The notes under the pieces: model-generated | Databases searched by the model: none | What the model was told of the DNA's origin: nothing | Seen by the model: only the letters and a program-made list of their open reading frames with translations | Source of the DNA: Pseudoglutamicibacter albus | GTDB taxonomy: Bacteria; Actinomycetota; Actinomycetes; Actinomycetales; Micrococcaceae | NCBI RefSeq assembly: GCF_022346425.1 | Contig: NZ_JAKRCW010000005.1 | Location: 1 to 64,000, forward strand | Length of the DNA stretch: 64,000 nt | Direction: 5' to 3' | Part shown: positions 9,774-17,826 of the stretch, piece after piece | Numbering within the stretch: position 1 is the stretch's first letter | Layout: each line of letters starts with the position of its first letter | Program-made: the position numbers and the translations under genes

Positions 9774-10307
9774 ATGAGTGGAACCCACGATGCACACCAA
9801 AACGACGCGCAGCCAGGCGATGCACAGCCCCTGCACCCGGCTGATCCGCGCCGCCGCTCCGGAACGGACTTCGAAGCAGCAATCGCCGCGCCACCACACG
9901 TTGGTGGCACCGGGCCGGCGTTGAGTGATGAACAGGTCGAGTTCCTCAACAAGCTCTTCGACATGGCCCGTGAGGGCGACATGTTGCTGGTCGAATACGT
10001 CAAGCAGGGTATTCCGGCTGAAATCCAGAACAGCCGCGGCGACACGTTTTTGATCCTTGCCGCCTATTCAGGCCAGAGCGAGCTCGCGCTCGCGCTCATC
10101 GACGAGGCCGGCGCCGAGGTCAACTACCTCAATCAGTCGAATCAGTCAGCCCTCACGTGCGCCGTGTTCCGCGGTGACGAGCCACTCGTGCGCGCGCTTC
10201 TGGAACGCGGCGCACGGCCCGATGCGGGAACACCCAACGCTATCGATGCCGCGAAAACCTTCGACCAAACAGCGCTACTACCGCTGTTGGAGGGCTCACC
10301 CGAGTAG
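9774..10307 (+). CDS. Ankyrin-repeat protein
   Basis: A 177-residue cytosolic protein with a disordered N-terminus (about residues 1-50; MSGTHDAHQNDAQPGDAQP) and two to three ankyrin repeats in the rest: GDTFLILAAYSGQSELALALIDE, QSALTCAVFRGDEPLVRALLERGA and a degenerate last one. Ankyrin repeats bind proteins; the partner cannot be told. It is the only plus-strand gene inside the arginine cluster and is divergent from argH. The start at 9774 is chosen from the disordered start and the -10 element just upstream; an ATG at 9765 is possible. Confidence 0.8.
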   Translation: MSGTHDAHQNDAQPGDAQPLHPADPRRRSGTDFEAAIAAPPHVGGTGPALSDEQVEFLNKLFDMAREGDMLLVEYVKQGIPAEIQNSRGDTFLILAAYSGQSELALALIDEAGAEVNYLNQSNQSALTCAVFRGDEPLVRALLERGARPDAGTPNAIDAAKTFDQTALLPLLEGSPE

Positions 10308-10349
10308 TCGGCGAGCGCAAGCGGGCTAGCTATCAGGCTCCCGCCGCGT

Positions 10350-10955
10350 CTATATCGCGCCTGCGATCTCGAGGAATCGGCGGGCCACATCATCCCCGCC
10401 GTGCGGGTCACGCGTGATCACTAACACCGTATCGTCGCCTGCCACCGTCCCCAGAATCAGAGGGATAGCGGCGCGGTCGATCGCTTGCGCCAAGAAATTC
10501 GCGGCCCCTGGCGGGGTGTGGAGAACCGCCATGTTCGCGCTCGAATCAGCTGCGACCAGTAGTTGGGTGCACAGCTGAGCGAGCTTGCCACCCCACGCTT
10601 CCGGTTCCCCCGCAGCACTCGCGTGTGGGCGGCTCAACGCGGCGGGGTCCTCACCATCAGCCAACAAACGGTACACGTATCCCGTACCGTTGGCCCCACG
10701 CACGCGCACAGCGCCAACATCCAAAAGGTCGCGTGAGAGCGTTCCTTGTGAGACGTGGAAACCCTCGTCAGCAAGAATGTTGACCAGCTCGGCCTGCGAA
10801 CCCACCGACGCGGTACTGAGGATCTCGCGGATACGCGCCTGCCGGGCTGTCTTGGTGGTCAACTGGGTTGGGGTCTTCAGCCCCGCCGCTGAGCTGTGTG
10901 CGGAGCCCGAGGAACTGTGTACGGAGCCCGCGGAGGAATGTGCCGTCTCGCTCAT
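10350..10955 (-). CDS. argR: Arginine repressor ArgR
   Basis: A 201-residue regulator with an N-terminal winged helix (ARQARIREILSTASVGSQAELVNILADEGFHVSQGTLSRDL) and a C-terminal hexamerisation and arginine-binding domain ending LGTVAGDDTVLVITRDPHGGDDVARRF. The first 35 residues are a Ser/His-rich extension with repeated HSSxGS units, longer than usual. ATG overlaps the argF stop by 4 bases (ATGA), so the two are translationally coupled. It should repress the arg genes with arginine as corepressor; a candidate operator lies before argC. Confidence 0.95.
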   Translation of the reverse strand: MSETAHSSAGSVHSSSGSAHSSAAGLKTPTQLTTKTARQARIREILSTASVGSQAELVNILADEGFHVSQGTLSRDLLDVGAVRVRGANGTGYVYRLLADGEDPAALSRPHASAAGEPEAWGGKLAQLCTQLLVAADSSANMAVLHTPPGAANFLAQAIDRAAIPLILGTVAGDDTVLVITRDPHGGDDVARRFLEIAGAI

Positions 10956-11923
10956 GCGGTTCCCTCCTGGTCTTTCGGCGTGTCCGCCGCCAGGCCGGAT
11001 TCATCCAGCAAGAACGTCAAGAGAGCCTTCTGGGCGTGAAGACGGTTCTCTGCCTCATCGAACACCACCGACTGCGGCCCGTCGATCACCGACTCGGAGA
11101 TCTCGAAACCGCGGTAGGCCGGCAAGCAGTGCAACACGATCGCGTCCGCGGCAGCGTGGCTCATCGCGGCATCATCGACCGCGTAGTCTGTGAACAGCTT
11201 GAGCCGCTGCTCTTTCTCATCTTCCTGCCCCATCGAGATCCAGGTGTCTGTGGCCACCACGTCGGCGTCTTTCAACGCTTCGACCGGATCAGTTGTCACC
11301 ATTACGCTGCCGCCGGTTTCTTCCGTGCGTTTCTGCGCCTCCGCCACAACGTCCGCGGCCGGAAGATAGCCTTCAGGACCTGCGATCCGCACGTGCATAC
11401 CCGCGGTCACGCACCCCAAAAGATACGAGTTCGCCATGTTGTTAGCGGCATCGCCAAGGTAGGCGATGCTCAAGCCGGCGGTTTTCCCTTTGTGTTCTCG
11501 GATGGTCAGCAGGTCAGCGAGGATCTGGCATGGATGGTAGTCATCGGTCAGGGAGTTCACGACCGGGATGCTCGCGTGCGCCGCGAACTCCTCGATGTCC
11601 GCGTGGGCGAACGTACGCCACACAACGGCAGCAACCATGCGGGAGAAAACCTTCGCCGAATCCTCAATGGTTTCCTTATGCCCCATCTGTGCCTCACCCG
11701 GGTTGATGATAAGCGCGTGCCCGCCCAAGTCAGCGACCCCGGTCGCGAACGAGAGCCGCGTACGGGTTGAGGTCTTATCGAAAATCACGGCGACAGTCTG
11801 CGGGCCCGCCAACGGAGAACGAGACCACCGCTGAGCTTTCAGGCGCTCAGCCATATCCAGAACCCGGTTCTGTTCCTGAGGGCTCAGGTCTGTGTCTTTC
11901 AAGAAGTGACGTACCGAACTCAT
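10952..11923 (-). CDS. argF: Ornithine carbamoyltransferase
   Basis: Makes citrulline from ornithine and carbamoyl phosphate. The carbamoyl phosphate motif STRTRLSF is at about residues 51-58 and the ornithine motif HCLPA near residue 265; length 323 is normal. Start overlaps the argD stop by 4 bases, end overlaps argR by 4 bases. Its place between argD and argR in a biosynthetic cluster favours anabolic argF over catabolic arcB. Confidence 0.96.
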   Translation of the reverse strand: MSSVRHFLKDTDLSPQEQNRVLDMAERLKAQRWSRSPLAGPQTVAVIFDKTSTRTRLSFATGVADLGGHALIINPGEAQMGHKETIEDSAKVFSRMVAAVVWRTFAHADIEEFAAHASIPVVNSLTDDYHPCQILADLLTIREHKGKTAGLSIAYLGDAANNMANSYLLGCVTAGMHVRIAGPEGYLPAADVVAEAQKRTEETGGSVMVTTDPVEALKDADVVATDTWISMGQEDEKEQRLKLFTDYAVDDAAMSHAAADAIVLHCLPAYRGFEISESVIDGPQSVVFDEAENRLHAQKALLTFLLDESGLAADTPKDQEGTA

Positions 11924-13281
11924 GCTTGCTGGCCTTCTTTCTGGGTATCGTCCTCACCTGTGCCTTCTTGTTCGCGCGCTTTCGCGGCTTCAGCGTGAAA
12001 CTGTGCTTCAGCGTGAATCTGCGGGAACGCCTCAAGGAATGTCTGTAGCTCATCGCGGGAGATGTTCAGCGGCGGAGCCAAGCGGACCGTCGATGGTCCG
12101 GTTGCGTTGATGATGAAACCGGCATCAAGCCCGACGCGGACCATGTGGGGTGCGATCCCCTCGCCCACCTCGACACCGAGCAGCAAACCCTTACCGTGAA
12201 CAGACTCCACCTCAGGTAGCTGCCCAAGTTGTTCGGCAAGCCATGCACCCGTTTCTTTGACATGGGCCAGGATCCCTTCAGACTCCAGAGCCTCCAGGAC
12301 CGCGAGCCCCGCCGCGGTAGCGACCGGGTTACCGCCAAAGGTCGTCCCGTGCTGGCCTGCGCTCAAACGCTTCGAATTCTCTTCACCGAACGTGACCAAA
12401 GCACCCAACGGCATACCGCCACCGAGGCCCTTAGCCAACGTCATCGCATCCGGAGTGACGCGCGATAGCGAAGCAAACCACTCGCCTGTGCGAGCAATAC
12501 CGGTCTGCACCTCATCGACGATCATCAACGCCCCGTGCTCACGGGTCAGTCTACGGACCTCCTCAAGATAGCCCTCGGGAAGCTCACGCACCCCGGCCTC
12601 ACCCTGAATCGGTTCAACAATCACGGCCTGAACCGTCTCATCCACCGCCTCTGTGAGCGCATCAACATCACCCGGCTCAATCCACTCAACGCCCGGTACC
12701 AGCGGCTCAAACGGAGCACGGTAGGCCGGCTTCCACGTCATAGACAACGCACCCATCGTGCGGCCGTGGAAACCCTGCTTCAAAGCCACGATGCGGGTCC
12801 GCGGCTTCTCATCAGTGCCGGCATTGCGGCGGGCCAGCTTGAACGCCGCCTCATTGGATTCAGTACCCGAATTAGTGAAAAACACGGCAGATCCGGAAGG
12901 CGCTTGGGCCAATTTCAAAATCTTCTCGGCCAGCGCCACCTGCGCAGGAGATGTGAAGAAGTTGGAGACATGCCCCAACGCGGAGATCTGCTCAGACACG
13001 GCACGCACCACATCAGGGTGCCCATGCCCCAAAGCGTTGACTGCGATACCGGCCAACAAATCCAAGTACTGTTTACCGTCGGCATCCCACACATACGAGC
13101 CCCGCCCACGCACCAGAGGGCGCTGCGGCCTGCCGAACACACCCATGAGGCTTTCCTTGTAGCGTCCCAAAAGGCTCTCATTGGTCTCGCCCGTCTCCGA
13201 AGCCGCGCTATGGGAGCCGCTCGCCTCCTGAGCCAGCGCCAACGCTGACTGCGCTACCGCATCGTAATCTTCAACACTCAC
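11920..13281 (-). CDS. argD: Acetylornithine aminotransferase
   Basis: PLP-dependent class III aminotransferase converting N-acetylglutamate semialdehyde to N-acetylornithine. The PLP lysine lies in DAMTLAKGLGGGMPLGA, and the FFTNSGTESNEAAFKLAR motif is intact. At 453 residues it is longer than the usual 390-410, with an N-terminal extension (about 40 residues) and a charged C-terminal tail (AAKAREQEGTGEDDTQ). The tail includes a tandem 18-bp duplication (11987-12022). GTG start at 13281, 3 bp after argB. It can also serve as DapC in lysine synthesis (family knowledge). Confidence 0.95.
   Translation of the reverse strand: MSVEDYDAVAQSALALAQEASGSHSAASETGETNESLLGRYKESLMGVFGRPQRPLVRGRGSYVWDADGKQYLDLLAGIAVNALGHGHPDVVRAVSEQISALGHVSNFFTSPAQVALAEKILKLAQAPSGSAVFFTNSGTESNEAAFKLARRNAGTDEKPRTRIVALKQGFHGRTMGALSMTWKPAYRAPFEPLVPGVEWIEPGDVDALTEAVDETVQAVIVEPIQGEAGVRELPEGYLEEVRRLTREHGALMIVDEVQTGIARTGEWFASLSRVTPDAMTLAKGLGGGMPLGALVTFGEENSKRLSAGQHGTTFGGNPVATAAGLAVLEALESEGILAHVKETGAWLAEQLGQLPEVESVHGKGLLLGVEVGEGIAPHMVRVGLDAGFIINATGPSTVRLAPPLNISRDELQTFLEAFPQIHAEAQFHAEAAKAREQEGTGEDDTQKEGQQA
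11987..12022. repeat. 18-bp tandem duplication in the argD 3' end
   Basis: Units GCTTCAGCGTGAAACTGT (11987-12004) and GCTTCAGCGTGAATCTGC (12005-12022) encode the repeated segment IHAEAQFHAEA near the ArgD C-terminus. The units differ at two positions. Confidence 0.75.
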
Positions 13282-13284
13282 GTT

Positions 13285-14289
13285 TCAGCCCTCCTCACCG
13301 TTCGGAACCACCTGCGTACCAACGCCAGCGGACGTGAAAATCTCCAACATCATGCTGTGCGGTTTCCGCCCATCCACGATGTGCGCGCGAGACACCCCAG
13401 CCTCGATCGCCGCCAAACACGCTGTCATCTTAGGGATCATCCCCGACTCCAGCGAAGGCAACAGTTCAACCAACTCGCTGACGGTCAGCGAAGAAATCAG
13501 CGAATCCTTATCCGGCCAATTCGCGTATAGCCCCTCAACATCCGTGAGGATCACGAGCTTGGAGGCACCCAACGCGCCAGCAAGAGCCGCGGCGGCCGTA
13601 TCGGCATTCACATTGAGGACCTCGCCCGTTGGCTGGCCCCACACATCGATCTCCGGGGCGACCGTTGAGATCACAGGGATACGGCCAGCATCGATCAGGT
13701 CCTCGACAGCGCTCGGATCAACACCGGTCACCTCCCCCACAAGCCCCAAATCGACCTCGTGACCATCAACCACCGTGCCGCGACGGCTGGCACGCAGCAA
13801 CTGACCGTCCTCGCCCGAAAGCCCCACGGCATACCGTCCATGCGAGTTGATCAAACCCACCAGCTCGCGGCCCACCTGCCCCGTCAAGACCATCCGCACA
13901 ATATCCATGGTCTCCGAGGTCGTGACCCGCAGGCCGCCACGGAATTCAGACTCGACACCCAGACGGTCCAGCATCGCGTTGATCTGCGGCCCACCCCCAT
14001 GAACCACGACCGGATGAACACCCATGTGATGCAGAAACACGATGTCTTGAGCGAACGCTTCCCGCAACTGGTCATTGATCATCGCGTTGCCGCCATACTT
14101 GATGACCATGCGCGTTCCAGCGAAACGCTGAATCCACGGCAGAGCCTCAACCAGCGCCTCCGCTTTGCGGGCGGCGAGCGCGAGCCGTTCCGCTTGGGAA
14201 CGCTGATTGATCGGTGTCTTGATCGACGACGTCTGCGGTGCCGGGTTCTGTTGGGCTGGGTCTTGTGGGCCGGGGTCTGGGGTGCTCAC
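13285..14289 (-). CDS. argB: Acetylglutamate kinase
   Basis: Phosphorylates N-acetylglutamate with ATP, normally the arginine-inhibited step. The glycine-rich loop [10 protein letters not shown], the [13 protein letters not shown] motif and the [14 protein letters not shown] segment are intact. The first 35 residues are a Pro/Gln-rich extension ([16 protein letters not shown]) not needed for the fold. GTG start with AAGGAAA 6 bases upstream. It lies 48 bp after argJ and 3 bp before argD. Confidence 0.96.
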   Translation of the reverse strand: MSTPDPGPQDPAQQNPAPQTSSIKTPINQRSQAERLALAARKAEALVEALPWIQRFAGTRMVIKYGGNAMINDQLREAFAQDIVFLHHMGVHPVVVHGGGPQINAMLDRLGVESEFRGGLRVTTSETMDIVRMVLTGQVGRELVGLINSHGRYAVGLSGEDGQLLRASRRGTVVDGHEVDLGLVGEVTGVDPSAVEDLIDAGRIPVISTVAPEIDVWGQPTGEVLNVNADTAAAALAGALGASKLVILTDVEGLYANWPDKDSLISSLTVSELVELLPSLESGMIPKMTACLAAIEAGVSRAHIVDGRKPHSMMLEIFTSAGVGTQVVPNGEEG

Positions 14290-14337
14290 GAGGTTTCCTT
14301 ATCGGTTGAGGTGGCGGTAGCGACGGGTGCGGTGAGC

Positions 14338-15561
14338 TTAGGTTGAGTAGGCGGAGTTTTCTTCGACGTAGTCGTGGGTGAGGTCGTTGGTCCAGATCGT
14401 CGCTGTTGCCTCACCTGCGTGCAGGTCGATTTCGACGTGCACGTCGCGTTGGGCTGATAGGTCCACGAGCTCGCGGGAGTCCCCTACCCCGCCGTTGCGG
14501 GCAACCCAGACGCCGTTCATGGCCACGCTGAGGTTCTCGGGTTCGAAGGCGGCTTGTGTGGTGCCGACCTCGGAGACCACGCGGCCCCAGTTCGGGTCGT
14601 TGCCGAAGATCGCGGTCTTGAAGAGGTTGGAGCGCGCCACCGCGCGGGAGACTTCGAGTGCATCGGCCTCGGAGGCTGCGTTGATGGTTGTGACGGCGAT
14701 GTCGTGGCTTGCACCTTCCGCGTCGCTGAGCAGCTGGCGTGCAAGGTCTACGCAGAGGGAGGCGAGCAACTGCTCGAATTCCTCATCCGCCTTGACACCG
14801 GATGCGCCTGAGCTCATGATCAGCACGGTGTCATTCGTGGACATGCAACCATCCGAGTCAGCCCGGTTGAAGGACACTTCGACAGCTTGCTGCAGTGCGG
14901 CTTCAAGCCTGTGCTGCTCGATCACCGCATCGGTTGTGATGCACACGAGCATCGTCGCGAGTCCCGGCGCCAACATCCCGGCGCCCTTGGCCATCCCGCC
15001 GATCGTGTAGCCGGCCTCGGCACTCACCTGAGCCTGCTTGGCGACGGTGTCGGTGGTCATGATCGCGTGGGCCGCATCCGCCCCACCATCAACCGATAGC
15101 TGCTTGAACGCGTCATCCGTGCCGGCTAACAAGGTATCCATCGGGAGCAGGACACCGATCATGCCGGTGGAGGCGACCTGAACCTGGTCAGGCTCACAAC
15201 CCAACAGGTCCGAGACGTGCTGACGGGTAGCCAACGCATCCGCGAGCCCCTGCTGACCAGTGCACGCGTTCGCGCCACCCGAGTTCAAAACCATCGCGTG
15301 CGCAGAACGGTTGCGTTCCAGCGCGGCACGCGAAACACGCACCGGGGCCGCGCACACGCGGTTAGTCGTGAACACGCCCGCGGCTACATAGTCCGGGCCG
15401 TCATTGACAACCAACGCAACATCTGGCTTACCTGAAGGCTTCAAACCTGCGGTGACGCCCGAGGCCCGGAAACCCTTCGCGGCCGTCACGCCCGCGAGCT
15501 CGCGGGCGGCATCTGCTGAGGTGTATTCCGGAAGCGGTTCAACGCTGACATGTTTGCTCAT
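14338..15561 (-). CDS. argJ: Glutamate N-acetyltransferase (bifunctional ArgJ)
   Basis: Recycles the acetyl group from N-acetylornithine to glutamate. The autocleavage site is readable as KGAGMLAPGLATMLV, cutting before the Thr of ATML to give alpha and beta chains. Length 407 fits. ATG overlaps the argC stop by 1 base (TAATG). Whether it also works as an N-acetylglutamate synthase cannot be judged from sequence. Confidence 0.95.
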   Translation of the reverse strand: MSKHVSVEPLPEYTSADAARELAGVTAAKGFRASGVTAGLKPSGKPDVALVVNDGPDYVAAGVFTTNRVCAAPVRVSRAALERNRSAHAMVLNSGGANACTGQQGLADALATRQHVSDLLGCEPDQVQVASTGMIGVLLPMDTLLAGTDDAFKQLSVDGGADAAHAIMTTDTVAKQAQVSAEAGYTIGGMAKGAGMLAPGLATMLVCITTDAVIEQHRLEAALQQAVEVSFNRADSDGCMSTNDTVLIMSSGASGVKADEEFEQLLASLCVDLARQLLSDAEGASHDIAVTTINAASEADALEVSRAVARSNLFKTAIFGNDPNWGRVVSEVGTTQAAFEPENLSVAMNGVWVARNGGVGDSRELVDLSAQRDVHVEIDLHAGEATATIWTNDLTHDYVEENSAYST

Positions 15562-16613
15562 TACGGAGCCATACCTTCCTGCTGCAAACCAGCATGTTCT
15601 TCCAAGCCGAGCGCAAGGTTCATCGACTGAACCGCACCCCCTGCGGTCCCCTTGGTCAGGTTGTCCACCACCGCGGTCACGATGACGCGGCCGGCGTGCG
15701 CATCGAAGGCCAGCTGCATCTCAACATGGTTCGAGCCTGCAACGTTTTTGGTGTGCGGCCACTGACCTTCAGGCAGAACATGCACAAACCGCTCGTTTTG
15801 ATACATGTTCACCCAGGCCTCACGCAGTTGCTCTGCGCTCACGCCGGGCTTGACGCGGGCGGTGGCCGTGGTGAGGATTCCACGCGGCATTGGGGCCAGC
15901 GTTGGTGTGAAAGAAATCTGGACAGGTTCACCGGCTAACGCGCTCAGGCCTTGTTCGATCTCCGGGGTGTGCCGATGCATCCCACCGACGCCGTACGGGC
16001 TCATCCCGCCCATCGTCTCCGCACCCAGCAGATGCGGTTTGAGGGACTTGCCGGCTCCTGAGGTGCCGGAGGCCGCAACAATGACAACATCCTGCGGTTC
16101 TAGGAGCCCCGCCGCCATCCCCGGGGCGAGTGCCAGCTGCGCTGAGGTCGGATAGCAGCCAGGTACCGCGATGCGCTTGGTGCCGCGAAGCCTCTCGCGG
16201 TGACCCGGTAGCTCAGGCAGGCCATACGGCCACGAGCCAGCATGTTCACTTCCATAGAACTTCTCCCAGGCAACTGGGTCTTCGAGGCGGTGATCCGCTG
16301 CCGCATCGATCACCAACACGTCCTCGCCAAGCTGCTCAGCGATCTCGGCGGAAGCTCCGTGCGGCAACGCTAGGAACACCACATCGTGACCTGCGAGGGT
16401 TTCAGCGTTCGTGGGTTCAACCACCCTCTCTACCAACGAACGCAAGTGCGGCTGCGAAACACCCAACCGCTCCCCTGCGCTCGAATGCGCCGTGACTGCG
16501 CCAATGCTGACATGTGGATGTTGGGTGAGCAGGCGCAAAACCTCGCCGCCGGCGTAACCTGTGGCTCCAGAAACCGCTACCGAATACGTCATAAGCACAT
16601 GATACGCCGCCAT
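15561..16613 (-). CDS. argC: N-acetyl-gamma-glutamyl-phosphate reductase
   Basis: NADPH-dependent reductase of arginine synthesis. The N-terminal [14 protein letters not shown] nucleotide motif and the catalytic Cys in [14 protein letters not shown] are present. The start at 16613 is preferred because GGAG lies 5 bases upstream; ATG at 16592 (MTYSVAVSG) is an alternative that matches the family start more closely. It is the first gene of the cluster, with a likely promoter and ARG box just upstream, and is divergent from the quinone oxidoreductase gene. Confidence 0.95.
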   Translation of the reverse strand: MAAYHVLMTYSVAVSGATGYAGGEVLRLLTQHPHVSIGAVTAHSSAGERLGVSQPHLRSLVERVVEPTNAETLAGHDVVFLALPHGASAEIAEQLGEDVLVIDAAADHRLEDPVAWEKFYGSEHAGSWPYGLPELPGHRERLRGTKRIAVPGCYPTSAQLALAPGMAAGLLEPQDVVIVAASGTSGAGKSLKPHLLGAETMGGMSPYGVGGMHRHTPEIEQGLSALAGEPVQISFTPTLAPMPRGILTTATARVKPGVSAEQLREAWVNMYQNERFVHVLPEGQWPHTKNVAGSNHVEMQLAFDAHAGRVIVTAVVDNLTKGTAGGAVQSMNLALGLEEHAGLQQEGMAP

Positions 16614-16624
16614 ATTCACTCCAA

Positions 16625-16638
16625 CGAATAGTTATGCA
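16625..16638 (-). promoter_or_regulatory. Candidate ARG box (ArgR operator)
   Basis: On the minus strand TGCATAACTATTCG resembles the ArgR half-site pair TGAAT-N4-ATTCA with two mismatches. It lies 12 bp upstream of the argC start and overlaps a -10-like TAACTA, a sensible place for repression. Only one clear box is seen; ArgR usually prefers two. Confidence 0.45.
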
Positions 16639-16747
16639 ATGATGACGGGCCGGGAATGATCCCTACCTCCACCCCGCTATAAACGTTGAGCTCAGCGCGA
16701 TCCGAGCGCGACGAACACGAACCGAAGAATATGCAAAGGAGGCCAGC

Positions 16748-17713
16748 ATGGCCCGCGCGATCCAGATGACACACACCGGAGGCCCCGAGGTCCTCGCCCT
16801 CACCGACATCGAGGTTCCCGAGCCAGGCGAAAACCAGGTTCTGATCAAGGTCGCTGCCGCAGGCGTGAACTTCATCGAGACGTATCAGCGTAGCGGCGTC
16901 TATTCCGTGGATCTGCCGTTCATTCCCGGCAGCGAGGGTGCTGGTACCGTGGCCGCGATAGGGCCGGGTGTGACTAACTTCTCGGTTGGGGATGCTGTCG
17001 CGACCGCAGGTGGGCGCGGGTCTTATTCCGAATACATGCTCGTTGAGGAGAGCAAGCTCGCGCGCATCCCGGACGGGCTCGACCTCACGACCGCGGCAGC
17101 GTTACCGTTGCAGGGCTTCACGAGCCACTACCTCATCAACTCGACCTATAACGTCCAAGAGGGCGATATGGTTCTCACGACCGCTGGCGCCGGCGGTGTG
17201 GGTGGGCTCATGACGCAGATGCTCAAAGCCAAGGGCGCGACCGTGATCACCACAACCTCTAGTGACGAGAAAGCCGCGATCGCGAAATCCAAGGGCGCGG
17301 ACTACGTACTCAAATACGATGAAGTGCCTCAGAAGGTCCTGGAGGTTACCGATGGCCGCGGCGTGGATGTCGCCTACGACGGCGTCGGGAAAGACACGTT
17401 TGACAACTCACTGGCAAGCCTGCGGACCCGCGGGATGCTCGTGCTCTTCGGAGGCGCATCCGGACAGGTTCCTCCCTTCGACTTACAACGTCTGAACGCC
17501 CAAGGCTCGATCAGCGTTTGCCGCCCGTCACTGGCTCACTACTGCCTCACCGTCGAAGAGCTCCAGTGGCGGGCCAACGATGTATTCGGGATGCTCGCCG
17601 ACGGTGAACTCGAGGTCAGCATCGGAGGCACCTACGACCTCGCCGACGCCGCCCAAGCCCACGCCGACCTCGAAAGCGGCAAGACAACCGGCAAACTCGT
17701 GCTCACCATCTAA
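16748..17713 (+). CDS. qor: NADPH:quinone oxidoreductase (zinc-less MDR family)
   Basis: A 321-residue medium-chain dehydrogenase/reductase. The NADPH motif is AGAGGVGGLMTQMLKAKGA, the N-terminus VAAAGVNFIETYQRSGVY is typical of Qor, and the structural-zinc cysteines of alcohol dehydrogenases are missing. It should reduce quinones or enones by one or two electrons. ATG has AAAGGAGG 6 bases upstream. It is a single-gene unit with its own terminator, divergent from argC. Confidence 0.9.
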   Translation: MARAIQMTHTGGPEVLALTDIEVPEPGENQVLIKVAAAGVNFIETYQRSGVYSVDLPFIPGSEGAGTVAAIGPGVTNFSVGDAVATAGGRGSYSEYMLVEESKLARIPDGLDLTTAAALPLQGFTSHYLINSTYNVQEGDMVLTTAGAGGVGGLMTQMLKAKGATVITTTSSDEKAAIAKSKGADYVLKYDEVPQKVLEVTDGRGVDVAYDGVGKDTFDNSLASLRTRGMLVLFGGASGQVPPFDLQRLNAQGSISVCRPSLAHYCLTVEELQWRANDVFGMLADGELEVSIGGTYDLADAAQAHADLESGKTTGKLVLTI

Positions 17714-17747
17714 TCCAACGCAAACGTACTGATCCAATACAGACATG

Positions 17748-17779
17748 TGAGGGGCGATGCCACACGGCACCGCCCCTCA
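17748..17779 (+). terminator. Hairpin terminator between qor and pheT
   Basis: TGAGGGGCG (17748-17756) pairs with CGCCCCTCA (17771-17779), and an inner GCC/GGC pair extends it. It lies after the qor stop and before the pheT stop from the other side, so it can end both converging transcripts. Confidence 0.8.
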
Positions 17780-17826
17780 GCTCTGTTCGCTGCATTAGCT
17801 GCTTACTTCACTAGCCGTTCGCCACG

